DNA from: JBBSHS01 sp038232515
GTDB taxonomy: Bacteria; Actinomycetota; Acidimicrobiia; Acidimicrobiales; JAUJNH01
Reading direction: 5' to 3'
Assembly (NCBI GenBank): GCA_038232515.1
Contig: JBBSHS010000010.1
Location: 1 to 46,786 of the forward strand
DNA: 46,786 bases
A program made the position numbers and the translations under genes. Below, one piece after another: positions 1-8,646 of the stretch. Within the stretch, counting starts at the first letter, position 1. Every line of letters starts with the position of its first letter. The notes beneath the pieces were generated by a model. That model worked only from the letters and a program-made list of their open reading frames with translations. It had not been told where the DNA came from and did no database searches.

Positions 1-1
1 G

Positions 2-148
2 TCCCGTCCCACCTGGCGCATCCTGTTGTACTCGGCGGACGAACCGCCCACCCAGCGGGGCCTGGTACTGGTCGACGGCGTCGACGGCGTCGTCGTCGAC
101 CACTTCGTGGAGGACAACCCCGAGGACTGGTCTGATTTCGACCAGTAG
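2..148 (+). CDS. C-terminal end of an unidentified protein (5' truncated)
   Basis: An open frame enters from the left edge and ends with TAG at 146-148, giving the last 48 residues of a protein whose start lies outside the window. The visible part begins SRPTWRILLYSADEPP, continues with a short valine- and aspartate-rich strand (LVLVDGVDGVVVDHF) and ends in an acidic tail (EDNPEDWSDFDQ). Codon third positions are mostly G or C, as in the neighbours, so this is probably a real gene end. I do not recognise the family from this fragment. It converges on the EF-G-like gene across a gap of about 194 bases. Confidence 0.6.
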   Translation, partial: SRPTWRILLYSADEPPTQRGLVLVDGVDGVVVDHFVEDNPEDWSDFDQ

Positions 149-155
149 GCCTACC

Positions 156-168
156 GGGGCTTCGCCCC
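156..168 (+). terminator. Candidate terminator hairpin after the truncated gene
   Basis: GGGGC-TTC-GCCCC starts eight bases after the stop codon at 146-148. There is no U-tract. The rest of the gap to 342 holds two more small hairpins (255-267 and 273-287) and no convincing gene. Confidence 0.35.
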
Positions 169-342
169 CGCCCGACCTCAGTTCGACAACTCGAAGCGGC
201 CTCACTGGCCTTGGTGACGCCGCATGGAACTTGAGTCAATCGTGCCGGCCCAAAGGCGCCAAGCGCCAAGTCCGGCCCTTACGGCCGATGACGGGACATC
301 CGGCCGGCGTCAGCTTCGCGGTCCCGCCTGGCTGAGCTGGGC

Positions 343-2421
343 TCAAACCGCCGGCGTGAGCTTGGTCACCAAGTGGGCGGGGAGCACGTCGTGGTGGTCG
401 TGGTGCAGTGAGAACCTGCCGCGGCCGCCGGTCATCGAGCGCAGGTCGATGGCGTAGCGCAGCAGTTCCGCCTCCGGTACCAGGGCAATGATCACGGAGT
501 TGCCGTGTTCGTCCATCTCGGTGCCCTGGACCCGTCCCCGCCTGGCGTTGAGGTCGCCCATCACGTCGCCCTGGAAGGCGAGGGGCACGATGACGGTCAA
601 GACGGATACGGGCTCCAGTACGACCGGTGCGGCCTTGGCCAAGGCGTCGCGGAAGGCGAGCGAGCCGGCCATACGGAAGCTCATCTCCGACGAGTCGACT
701 GGGTGGTACCGGCCGTCGGTCAAGGTGACCCGGACGTCCACCACCGGGAACCCGTGCTCACCGCCATGGCTCATGGCCTCCTCGACGCCCCGGCCGACGG
801 CGGGGATGAGCGAGCGTGAGATGGCCCCGCCCACGACCTTGTCCACGAACTCGTAGCCGGCCCCCCTCTCCAACGGCTCGATCGTGATGGTGCAGACGCC
901 GAACTGGCCGTGGCCCCCGGTCTGCTTCTTGTACCGGCCCTCGGCCGTGGCCGTCCCGACGATGGTCTCGAGGTAGGGGACCCTGACGTCGGCGACGTCG
1001 ACGTCGACCGAGAACTTGCGGCGGAGGCGGTCGAGGGTCACGCCCACGTGCGTCTCGCCGGTGCCGCCCAGCAGGGTCTGGTGGGTGGCGTCGTGGCGGC
1101 GGACCTCGAGTCCGGGGTCCTCGTCCTGCAGGCGGTGCAGCGCGGTCATCAGCTTGTCGTCGTCGCCCTTGGACCTGGGTGCGATGGCCACACGGAAGGC
1201 CGCCGGGGCCGGCTGAGGCCATGGCACCCGTACCGGCTGACCTTTGGGCGCCAGCGTGTCGCCCGTGCCCGTCCCCGACAGCTTGGGCACGGCGAATAGG
1301 TCGCCGGCCGTGACCTCGCCCATCGGCTCGTGGTTGGCACCTCGCAGCAACAGGAGCTGGTGGAGCCTCTCCTCGGCGTGGGTGCGGCTGTTCACCAGCA
1401 CGATGTCGGGCGTTATGGTGCCGGACAGGCAGCGGGCCACGTTCGTCTTGCCGACGAACCGGTCGTCGATCGTGCGCCACACCACGGCGAGCGGCTGGGC
1501 CGCCGAGTCGCAGGCGATCTCCACCGTGGTGGTACCGGCCTCCACCACCACCGGGGGCCGGTCGAGCGGGGAGGGACCGATCTCGCACAACAGGGTGGCC
1601 AGGCGGTCGATGCCGATGCGCCGAGTGGCGGAACCGAGGACCACGGGGAAAACCTGGCCGCTGTCGACGCCCAGGGCCAACGCCTTCTCCAGCTCTTCGA
1701 CGGGCAGGGTCTCACCCTCGAGATAGCGCTCGGTCAGCTCGTCGTCGGCTACCACGATCCCCTCCACCAGGGCGTCGTGGACGTCGTGTTCGCCGATCAC
1801 GAGGTCGTCGGGGATGGGGCCGGTCGTGGGCCGGCCGTCGGCGTAGGTGATCGCCGTCTCGAGCAGCAGGTCGACCACGCCGGCGAAGTCGGCTTCGGTG
1901 CCGATGGGCAGCTCCAGCGGGGCCATGCCCTCGCCCAGCACCTCCTGCAGCTGGGTGAGGGTGCGCTCGAAGTCGGCGCGCTCCCGGTCGAGCTTGTTGA
2001 CGAAGACCATTCGGGGCAGGCCCAGGTCGGCCGCCAGCCGCCATGCCTGCTCGGTCCCGACCTCGACGCCGTCGACCGCGCTGACCACGAACACGGCCAG
2101 GTCGACGACCCGTAGTGCCGCCTCCACGGCCGGAAGGAAGTCTGCCTCGCCGGGACAGTCGAGCAGGTTGATCTTGTGGGTTTGGGAGCCGGCGACGGTG
2201 GTGGGAGTCCACTCGATGGGCACGACCGCCGTGGCGATCGAGATGCCCCGCTTGTGCTCTTCGGGCTCGGTATCCGACACGGTGGTGCCGTCCTCGACCC
2301 GTCCGGGCCGGTTCAGGGCCCCCGCACACAGAGCGAGGGCCTCCACCAACGTGGTCTTGCCCGCCCCGGCATGGCCCACGACGGCCACATTGCGGATCCT
2401 CGACGAGGGGAACGGCGGCAT
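343..2421 (-). CDS. fusA2: Elongation factor G-like GTPase (EF-G2 type)
   Basis: This 692-residue protein has the whole EF-G architecture: GTP-binding domain (about residues 8-270), domain II, and domains III-V with the KKQTGGHGQFG stretch of domain IV. The P-loop GHAGAGKT is at 16-23 and NKLD at 142-145. The G3 box reads DCPGEAD (88-94) where true EF-G has DTPGH, so the catalytic histidine is absent. That, and the distance from rpsL/rpsG/tuf, marks it as the EF-G2 paralogue rather than the main translocase. The role of EF-G2 is not well settled; ribosome binding is plausible. The ATG at 2421 follows a good Shine-Dalgarno (TGAGGTG) at suitable spacing. Longer readings run antisense through pgsA and are rejected. 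It is divergent from pgsA. Confidence 0.88.
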   Translation of the reverse strand: MPPFPSSRIRNVAVVGHAGAGKTTLVEALALCAGALNRPGRVEDGTTVSDTEPEEHKRGISIATAVVPIEWTPTTVAGSQTHKINLLDCPGEADFLPAVEAALRVVDLAVFVVSAVDGVEVGTEQAWRLAADLGLPRMVFVNKLDRERADFERTLTQLQEVLGEGMAPLELPIGTEADFAGVVDLLLETAITYADGRPTTGPIPDDLVIGEHDVHDALVEGIVVADDELTERYLEGETLPVEELEKALALGVDSGQVFPVVLGSATRRIGIDRLATLLCEIGPSPLDRPPVVVEAGTTTVEIACDSAAQPLAVVWRTIDDRFVGKTNVARCLSGTITPDIVLVNSRTHAEERLHQLLLLRGANHEPMGEVTAGDLFAVPKLSGTGTGDTLAPKGQPVRVPWPQPAPAAFRVAIAPRSKGDDDKLMTALHRLQDEDPGLEVRRHDATHQTLLGGTGETHVGVTLDRLRRKFSVDVDVADVRVPYLETIVGTATAEGRYKKQTGGHGQFGVCTITIEPLERGAGYEFVDKVVGGAISRSLIPAVGRGVEEAMSHGGEHGFPVVDVRVTLTDGRYHPVDSSEMSFRMAGSLAFRDALAKAAPVVLEPVSVLTVIVPLAFQGDVMGDLNARRGRVQGTEMDEHGNSVIIALVPEAELLRYAIDLRSMTGGRGRFSLHHDHHDVLPAHLVTKLTPAV

Positions 2422-2541
2422 GGTGCACCTCACACAAGGTCGACGCCCGAGAGCGCACAGAAAGGTTGTGTGGGGGGTGTTGGCACAGTAGCGCCAGGCC
2501 GCAGAACGGGTCGGTTCGGTGGAAACCCAGCACGGTAGGTG

Positions 2542-2547
2542 TAGCCT
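2542..2547 (+). promoter_or_regulatory. Candidate -10 box for pgsA
   Basis: TAGCCT lies 36 bases before the TTG start of pgsA, predicting a leader of about 30 bases that contains the GGGAG ribosome site. The 162-base divergent gap also contains TACTGT on the minus strand (2485-2490), a possible -10 for the EF-G-like gene. No clear -35 boxes are seen. Confidence 0.45.
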
Positions 2548-2583
2548 GAACGACTTACAGCCACCCACGGGAGACCGATTTTC

Positions 2584-3453
2584 TTGTTCGACGGCCGCTG
2601 GAGGTCCACCGTGGCGAAGGGCACCGGGCCCCTGGGCGAGGGCCTGCACCGTATCGGGCTCACGGCCGACCACCTGACGGCGCTGGGCCTCGGTATGGCC
2701 GCGGTGGCAGGGGTGGTCATCGGCTCCGGGCACCTGCTCTGGGGCCTGGTGGCCATGGGGCTGGCGGCCGTGCCCGACCTGTTGGACGGACCGGTTGCCC
2801 ATGCCGCCGGCACCGCCTCGGTCCGTGGCGCCTTCTTCGACTCGACCGCCGACCGGGTCACCGACGCCCTCGTCCTGATCGGCGTGGGCTGGTTCCTGGC
2901 CTCCAGCCGGGGCGGGCATTGGGCGCTGTTGGCCATGGCCGTGCTCGGTACATCCACCTTGATCTCCTACGAGCGGGCCAAGGCCGAGAGCCTGGGCTTC
3001 GACGCCAAGGGCGGGTTGTTCGAGCGGGCGGAGCGCATACTCGCCATCTCCGTCGGCCTGGCCTTCCCGGTGCTCCTGGTCCCTGTCCTGTGGGTGCTCC
3101 TGGGCGGTACCGGCATCACGGCTGTCCAGCGCTTCGCCAAGGTATGGCGCCAGGCCACCGTGGTTCGGGATGAAGCCGCTCAGTCGGAACCGCCGGCACC
3201 CGTCGAGGCGGTCGAGGAGCCAGTGGCCGACTTCGACCCCGACCACCGGCTCCACCGCTTCTCGGCCCGTGACAGTGGGTCCACCTTCGAGGCCCGGCGG
3301 CAGGCATGGCGGGCGGCCAGCCAGGCGCACCGGTCCGGCCGGCCTCGTAGGGGCGAGCGGGACCGCGTGCCGTTGGGGGACCGGTGGCGTGAGCGGCGGG
3401 CGCAGGCGCAAGACACCGCCAACCGGCACCGCCGACCGCGATCCCGGCCCTGA
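2584..3453 (+). CDS. pgsA: CDP-alcohol phosphatidyltransferase (phosphatidylinositol phosphate synthase-like)
   Basis: This integral membrane enzyme should move a phosphatidyl group from CDP-diacylglycerol to an alcohol; in this actinobacterial context that is inositol phosphate, the first step towards phosphatidylinositol and its mannosides. The metal-binding signature is visible with all four aspartates: D65, D68, D86 and D90, plus G69 and G82. The usual AR of the signature is A72-H73 here. Several hydrophobic stretches fit the six-helix fold (about residues 33-63, 95-125 and 145-175). The last 100 residues are a charged, Arg-rich cytoplasmic tail, making the protein (289 aa) longer than usual. 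The TTG start is chosen for the GGGAG about 10 bases upstream. patA follows 26 bases later, so the two are probably co-transcribed. Confidence 0.85.
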   Translation: MFDGRWRSTVAKGTGPLGEGLHRIGLTADHLTALGLGMAAVAGVVIGSGHLLWGLVAMGLAAVPDLLDGPVAHAAGTASVRGAFFDSTADRVTDALVLIGVGWFLASSRGGHWALLAMAVLGTSTLISYERAKAESLGFDAKGGLFERAERILAISVGLAFPVLLVPVLWVLLGGTGITAVQRFAKVWRQATVVRDEAAQSEPPAPVEAVEEPVADFDPDHRLHRFSARDSGSTFEARRQAWRAASQAHRSGRPRRGERDRVPLGDRWRERRAQAQDTANRHRRPRSRP

Positions 3454-3479
3454 GGCTGCCGGGCCACGACCCCACGCTG

Positions 3480-4343
3480 GTGTACCGCGCCGCCACGGTG
3501 GCGGCGCGTGTGGTTCCCGGGCCGGCCGTCCCCCTGCTGGCTCGGGCCCTGGCGCCGGTCCTGGCCGGTCGGGACGATCACCGCAGGGCGGTGGTGACCG
3601 CCAACCTGCGACGGGTGTGCGGCCCAGAGACGTCCGAGATCGACCTGCAGCGTGTGGTAGTGGCCGCATTCGCGTCGTACACCCAGTACTGGTTGGAGTC
3701 GTTCCGACTGCCGGCGACCCGGCCCGAGCGGCTCGATGCAGGCATGTCGTGGTCGGGTGTGGGCCATCTCGAAGAGGCAGTGGCCCGGGGCCGCGGCGTC
3801 GTCCTGGCCCTGCCCCACCTGGGATGCTGGGAGTGGGCCGGCGCCTGGCTGTGCTCCGTCGGCTATCCCATCACGGTGGTGGTCGAGGCCCTGGAGCCAA
3901 GTGCGGTGTTCGACTGGTTCGTAAACCTGCGGTCGGGGCTGGGCATGACGGTGGTCCCCCTCGGGCCCGACGCCGGCCGTCGCATACTGGCCGATCTGCG
4001 TGGCGGTGGGGTCGTGTGCCTCCTGTCGGACCGGGACATCGGCGGCGGTGGGGTCGAGGTCGAGTTCTTCGGTGAACCCACCACGCTGCCCGCCGGTCCA
4101 GCCACCCTCGCACTGCGCACCGGTGCCGCGCTCCTGCCCACCACCGCCTACTTCGAGCGCTCCGTCCACCGCGGCATCGTGGGTGCCCCCCTCGACGTCA
4201 GCCGCCGGGGTGGCCTGCGGGCCGACGTCATCCGCATCACCCAGGATCTGGCCCATCGCTTCGAAGACCTCATCCGGGTCGCCCCCGAGCAATGGCACCT
4301 CTTCCAGCCCAATTGGCCATCCGACCCGGGATACCGCAGTTGA
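3480..4343 (+). CDS. patA: Phosphatidylinositol mannoside acyltransferase (LpxL/HtrB family)
   Basis: This 287-residue protein belongs to the lysophospholipid/lipid A acyltransferase family. The catalytic HX4(D/E)-type box is seen as HLGCWEWAG (H near residue 105, E near 110), and the conserved SDRD follows near 180-183. In actinobacteria the member next to pgsA and pimA is PatA, which acylates the mannose of phosphatidylinositol mannosides on the inner face of the membrane using acyl-CoA. The N-terminus is hydrophobic. The GTG start gives a normal N-terminus although no strong ribosome site is seen, consistent with coupling to pgsA. In M. tuberculosis pimA follows directly; here ppc is inserted between them. 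Confidence 0.85.
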   Translation: MYRAATVAARVVPGPAVPLLARALAPVLAGRDDHRRAVVTANLRRVCGPETSEIDLQRVVVAAFASYTQYWLESFRLPATRPERLDAGMSWSGVGHLEEAVARGRGVVLALPHLGCWEWAGAWLCSVGYPITVVVEALEPSAVFDWFVNLRSGLGMTVVPLGPDAGRRILADLRGGGVVCLLSDRDIGGGGVEVEFFGEPTTLPAGPATLALRTGAALLPTTAYFERSVHRGIVGAPLDVSRRGGLRADVIRITQDLAHRFEDLIRVAPEQWHLFQPNWPSDPGYRS

Positions 4344-4464
4344 CCTGCGGGTGTCATCGTCGGAGAGGACGGTCGACGGCGATGGGCGCTCCAGTGACCC
4401 CCATCCAGACCGGCCGAGGGAGCCGGCGATCGAAGAAGGCCTCCCTGCCTGGAAGACTGCGGGT

Positions 4465-7203
4465 GTGGCAGACGAGATCGGGGCGGACGACGCCTTACGG
4501 GCCGACATCCGCCTCCTGGGGTCGCTGCTGGGAGAGACGCTGGTGCGCCAGGGGGGCATCGAGCTTCTCGAGCTGGTCGAGCGGGTGCGGGCGCTGAGCC
4601 GGCAGGGACATGCAGCCAGCGCCGACGACATGGCCGAGGCGTTGGGCGACGCCGATCTGCGCACCACCATCTTGCTGGCTCGGGCCTTCTCGTCGTACTT
4701 CAATCTGGCCAACACGGCCGAGCAGGTGCACCGGGCGGCGGCCCTGGACCGGGCCCGAGCCGCCAACGGCAGCGCCATCCGCCAGATGGCCGACCGGGTG
4801 GCGGCCGACCCTGAGGCGGCGAAGGACCTCCGCAGCTTCACAGGTCTTATCGAGTTGCGGCCGGTGTTCACCGCCCATCCGACGGAGGTCGCCCGCCAGT
4901 CGGTGCTCACCAAGTTGCGCCGGGTGGGGGAGTTGCTCGAACTGAGGGCCCGGAGTGCCAAGACCGAGCACGCCCGGATCGACCAGACCCTGGCCGAGGT
5001 GATCGACCTGTTGTGGCAGACCGACGAGCTCCGTCGTGAGCGGCCGACACCGACCGAGGAGGCGGGGGCGGTCCTGTTCTACCTCTCCGACCTGGCTGTC
5101 AACGTGGTGCCGGGCGTTGTGGACGACTTCGTGGATGAGCTGCGCAGGATCGGCGCCGAGCTGACGGAGGACGTCGGACCGGTGCGGTTCGGGAGCTGGG
5201 TCGGTGGCGACCGGGACGGCAACCCCAACGTCACCCCGGAGGTGACGGTGGCGGTCCTGGCCCAACAACACGAGCTGGGGATAGAACTGCTGCTGGGCGG
5301 CGTCGAGTCGCTGGTCAACGAGCTCAGCACGTCGACCCAGATCATCGGCGTCTCCGCCGCCCTCGAGCAAAGCCTGGCCGAGGACTCGCGCCAGTTGCCC
5401 GGTGTTGTCGAGCGCTGGGGGCGCGTCAACGCCGAGGAGCCATACCGGCTGAAGGCCTCGTTCATCCGGCAGCGGCTCCGCAACACCCAGCGTCGCCTGG
5501 CCGAGGCCCGGATGGTGCCGGGGCCCGAGGAGTACCTGGACAGCGCCGCCCTGCTCGAGGACCTGGAGCTGATGCGGGGGTCACTGCTGGCCAACCGGGG
5601 CCAGCTCATCGCCGAGGGTCTTCTGGCCCGGGTCATCCGGTCGGTCACGTGCTTCGGTTTCGGCTTGGCCACGCTGGACATCCGGGAGGACGCAGGGCGC
5701 CACCACGTCACCCTCGCCGCCGTGTTCGACGGCCTCGGTGAGCTGCGTCAGCCGTACGCCAGTCTCGACCGGGGGCAACGCCTTCGCCTCCTGGGACGCG
5801 AGCTCCAGAGCCGACGGCCGCTGCTCGGGCCGGTCCCGACCCTCCACGGCGAGGCCGCTGCCACCTTCTCGCTCTTCACCACCATCCGATCGGTGCTCGA
5901 CCGATTCGGCTCCGATGCCGTCGAGAGCTACGTCATCTCCATGACCAAGGGGGCCGACGACGTGCTGGCCGCCGTGGTGCTGGCGCGGGAGGCCGGGCTC
6001 GTCAACATCCACTGCCGGGTCGCCCGGCTGGGCTTCGTCCCGCTGCTGGAGACGATCCAGGAACTGCGCTCAGCAGGCGACATCCTGGACCAGTTGCTGT
6101 GCCAGCCGGCCTACCGGGAAGTGGTCCGGCTCCAGGGTGACGTCCAAGAGGTGATGCTCGGCTACTCCGACTCCAACAAGGAGGCCGGCCCCACCACGTC
6201 GCAGTGGGAGATCCACCGGGCCCAGCGCGTGCTGCGCGACACGGCCGTGCGCCACGGCGTCCTCCTGCGGCTCTTCCACGGACGGGGCGGCACCATGGGA
6301 CGGGGTGGTGGGCCCACCCACGACGCCGTGATGGCCCAGCCCTTCGGTGTCGTCCAAGGCCCGATGAAGCTGACGGAGCAGGGCGAGGTGATCTCCGACA
6401 AGTACCTCCTGCCCAGTCTGGCCCGCCACAACCTCGAGCTGGCCTTGGCGGCACTGACCGAGGCCACCGTGCTGCACCGCACGTCCCGGCTGGACGACGA
6501 AGTACTGGCCCGGTGGGACCGCACCATGGAGGCGGTCTCATCGGCGGCGGCGGCGGCCTACCGGTCGTTGCTGGCCCGCGACGGCCTGGTCGAGTACTTC
6601 CACGCCTCGACGCCCGTCGAGGAGCTCAGCGGGCTGAACATCGGCTCTCGGCCGGCCCGGCGGCCGGGAAGCGGCAAGCCGGCCGGCCTGGGGTCGCTGA
6701 GGGCCATCCCGTGGGTGTTCGCGTGGACGCAGTCCCGCCAGATCGTGCCGGGTTGGTTCGGCGTCGGATCCGGCCTGGCCGCGGTCCGTGCCGCCGGAGA
6801 CGGCCCCACTCTGGCCGAGATGTACGAGGGCTGGCACTTCTTCCGGACATTCGTCGCCAACGTGGAGATGGTGTTGGCCAAGGTCGACCTGGGGGTGGCC
6901 CGGCGCTACGTCGACCGCCTGGTCGATCCCCGCCTCCACCACCTCTTCGATGTCATCCAGACGGAATACGACCGGACCGTGGCCGAAGTGCTCAACCTCA
7001 TCGGTGAGAACGACCTCTTGGAGCGACAACCGGCGCTCCGTCGCACGCTCGACGTTCGCGACCACTACCTCGATCCCATCAGCCATCTACAGGTCGACTT
7101 CCTGTCCCGGTGGCGAATGAGTGACGAGCCCGACCCCCTGGTGCGCCGGGGGCTCCTGCTCACCATCAACGGCATCGCCGCCGGCCTGCGCAACACCGGC
7201 TGA
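4465..7203 (+). CDS. ppc: Phosphoenolpyruvate carboxylase
   Basis: This 912-residue enzyme converts phosphoenolpyruvate and bicarbonate to oxaloacetate, refilling the TCA cycle. Every landmark is present in order: TAHPTE with the catalytic histidine near residue 138, GSWVGGDRDGNP, GYSDSNKEAG, the glycine-rich FHGRGGTMGRGGGP loop, AIPWVFAWTQSR, and the C-terminal NTG that closes the active site and binds the aspartate-type inhibitor region. Length is normal for the bacterial family. The GTG at 4465 is preferred because GGAAG lies about nine bases upstream; the frame stays open further upstream but there overlaps patA. It sits between patA and the PimA-like gene and has no functional link to either, so this is probably a lineage-specific insertion into the lipid cluster. 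Confidence 0.96.
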   Translation: MADEIGADDALRADIRLLGSLLGETLVRQGGIELLELVERVRALSRQGHAASADDMAEALGDADLRTTILLARAFSSYFNLANTAEQVHRAAALDRARAANGSAIRQMADRVAADPEAAKDLRSFTGLIELRPVFTAHPTEVARQSVLTKLRRVGELLELRARSAKTEHARIDQTLAEVIDLLWQTDELRRERPTPTEEAGAVLFYLSDLAVNVVPGVVDDFVDELRRIGAELTEDVGPVRFGSWVGGDRDGNPNVTPEVTVAVLAQQHELGIELLLGGVESLVNELSTSTQIIGVSAALEQSLAEDSRQLPGVVERWGRVNAEEPYRLKASFIRQRLRNTQRRLAEARMVPGPEEYLDSAALLEDLELMRGSLLANRGQLIAEGLLARVIRSVTCFGFGLATLDIREDAGRHHVTLAAVFDGLGELRQPYASLDRGQRLRLLGRELQSRRPLLGPVPTLHGEAAATFSLFTTIRSVLDRFGSDAVESYVISMTKGADDVLAAVVLAREAGLVNIHCRVARLGFVPLLETIQELRSAGDILDQLLCQPAYREVVRLQGDVQEVMLGYSDSNKEAGPTTSQWEIHRAQRVLRDTAVRHGVLLRLFHGRGGTMGRGGGPTHDAVMAQPFGVVQGPMKLTEQGEVISDKYLLPSLARHNLELALAALTEATVLHRTSRLDDEVLARWDRTMEAVSSAAAAAYRSLLARDGLVEYFHASTPVEELSGLNIGSRPARRPGSGKPAGLGSLRAIPWVFAWTQSRQIVPGWFGVGSGLAAVRAAGDGPTLAEMYEGWHFFRTFVANVEMVLAKVDLGVARRYVDRLVDPRLHHLFDVIQTEYDRTVAEVLNLIGENDLLERQPALRRTLDVRDHYLDPISHLQVDFLSRWRMSDEPDPLVRRGLLLTINGIAAGLRNTG

Positions 7204-7358
7204 ACCGTCGGGGGCGACGCCCACTCAGGCGACCCTCCTGTGCGCGGCGCGCGGTCGGCGCACGTATCGGACAACCGGCCGCTCAGAGTGGGCCATTCGC
7301 CAGCCCTCCTTCATGACCGAGGGCGATGGCCACGTGTCGGATGCCGGCACAACCGGCC

Positions 7359-7364
7359 TAATCT
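7359..7364 (+). promoter_or_regulatory. -10 box of a probable leaderless promoter (PimA-like gene)
   Basis: TAATCT is followed by exactly seven bases and then the GTG start at 7372, so transcription should begin at the start codon itself. No Shine-Dalgarno is present. Confidence 0.6.
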
Positions 7365-7371
7365 ACCCGCG

Positions 7372-8454
7372 GTGCGCGTCGCCCAGGTGTGCCCCTACAG
7401 CTTGACCGTGCCGGGCGGCGTCCAGAGCCAGGTCCTGGGCCTGGCCCGGTCCCTGCGGGCTCTGGGCCACGACTGCCGGGTGCTGGCACCGTGTGACGGA
7501 CCACCCCCCGAACCGGGGGTCACCGCCTTGGGGCGGTCGATCCCTACGGCCGCCAACGGGTCGTTCGCCCCGATCGCCCCGGATGCCCCGGCCGCCCTGC
7601 GTACCATCAGGGCGCTGCGGGACGAGCGCTTCGACGTCGTCCACCTGCACGAGCCCCTCGTGCCCGGGCCCAGCCTGACCTCGTTGCTCGTCTCCGACGC
7701 GCCGGTGGTGGCGACGTTCCACCGGGCCGGGTCGTGTCGCGCCTACCAGGCCCTGTGGCCCCTGGCCCGCTGGACGGCCCGCAGGATCCAGGTGCGGGTG
7801 GCGGTGTCCGAGGACGCCCGCGACACCGCCGCCGCTGCGCTCGGTGGCACCTTCGAGCTGGCCTGGAACGGCATCGAGGTCGAGCGCTTTGCCAAGGCCG
7901 ACCCATCGCCGACGGGTGGCTACCCCACCGTGTTGTTCCTGGGCCGGCACGAACCACGCAAGGGCCTCGACGTGCTATTGCAGGCCATGGGCCGCCTCGG
8001 TCCCGACGTCAGGTTGTGGGTGGTGGGGGACGGCCCCCAGAGCGAGCAGTTGCAGACCCAGGCGGCGGGCGATGCCCGGATCACCTGGCTCGGCCAGGTC
8101 AGTGACGCCGAGGTGGCCAGCCGCCTGGTGGCGGCCGACGTGTTCTGCGCCCCGTCGCTCCACGGCGAGAGCTTCGGCGTGGTGCTGTTGGAGGCCATGG
8201 CCGCCCAGACCGCCATCGTGGCCAGCGACCTGCCCGGTTACCGCCGGGTCGTGCGCCACGGCCAGGAGGCTCTTCTCGTCCCGCCCGGAGACGTCGACGC
8301 CCTGGCCGGAGCGTTGGCCAAGCTGCTGGGGGATGACACCCGCCTGGCCACCCGTCTGGCCACCGCCTGCCAGGCCCGCGCCGAGAGCTACTCGATGAGC
8401 GTCCTGGCCGCCCATTACGTGGAGATCTACGACCGCGTAGCCCGCACCAGATAG
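7372..8454 (+). CDS. pimA: GT4 glycosyltransferase, PimA-like phosphatidylinositol mannosyltransferase
   Basis: This 360-residue GT-B enzyme closely resembles PimA, which moves the first mannose from GDP-mannose to phosphatidylinositol at the inner membrane face. Visible family marks are the N-terminal VCPYSLTVPGGVQSQ loop, HLHEPL, ATFHRAG with the histidine matching the PimA active-site His, WNGIEVERF, FLGRHEPRKGLD with the donor-binding Arg and Lys, and GESFGVVLLEAMA containing the EX7E pair. Start choice: the GTG at 7372 gives the family N-terminus (MRVAQVCPYS) and lies seven bases after a TANNNT box, so it is probably leaderless. Acceptor specificity cannot be read from sequence, but the upstream pgsA and patA support the PIM role. 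Confidence 0.85.
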   Translation: MRVAQVCPYSLTVPGGVQSQVLGLARSLRALGHDCRVLAPCDGPPPEPGVTALGRSIPTAANGSFAPIAPDAPAALRTIRALRDERFDVVHLHEPLVPGPSLTSLLVSDAPVVATFHRAGSCRAYQALWPLARWTARRIQVRVAVSEDARDTAAAALGGTFELAWNGIEVERFAKADPSPTGGYPTVLFLGRHEPRKGLDVLLQAMGRLGPDVRLWVVGDGPQSEQLQTQAAGDARITWLGQVSDAEVASRLVAADVFCAPSLHGESFGVVLLEAMAAQTAIVASDLPGYRRVVRHGQEALLVPPGDVDALAGALAKLLGDDTRLATRLATACQARAESYSMSVLAAHYVEIYDRVARTR

Positions 8455-8633
8455 CTCAGGTCAGGTCGGTTCAGTCGGGTCGTTGGTCGTGGCGGACGGT
8501 TTGATTTTTGCGGCCGGAGCCGAGATGGCATGGTCATGGCGCCCGGGTCCGACCGTGTCATTGCCGCCGGGCCACGACAAACCGGCCACCGTCGACAGTC
8601 GCGGCCATGCCCAGAGGCAAGGCAGACGTGTCC

Positions 8634-8639
8634 TAGGCT
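8634..8639 (+). promoter_or_regulatory. -10 box of a probable leaderless promoter (M48 gene)
   Basis: TAGGCT is followed by seven bases and the GTG start at 8647. The rest of the 192-base gap back to 8455 shows no gene and no clear hairpin. Confidence 0.6.
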
Positions 8640-8646
8640 CGGATCG

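Noticed and set aside
343..3669. A 1108-residue open frame on the minus strand covering the EF-G-like gene and running on through pgsA
   Set aside because: Only the part from 2421 down matches a protein family. The upstream part is antisense to pgsA and patA and is low-complexity, as expected from GC-rich shadow frames.
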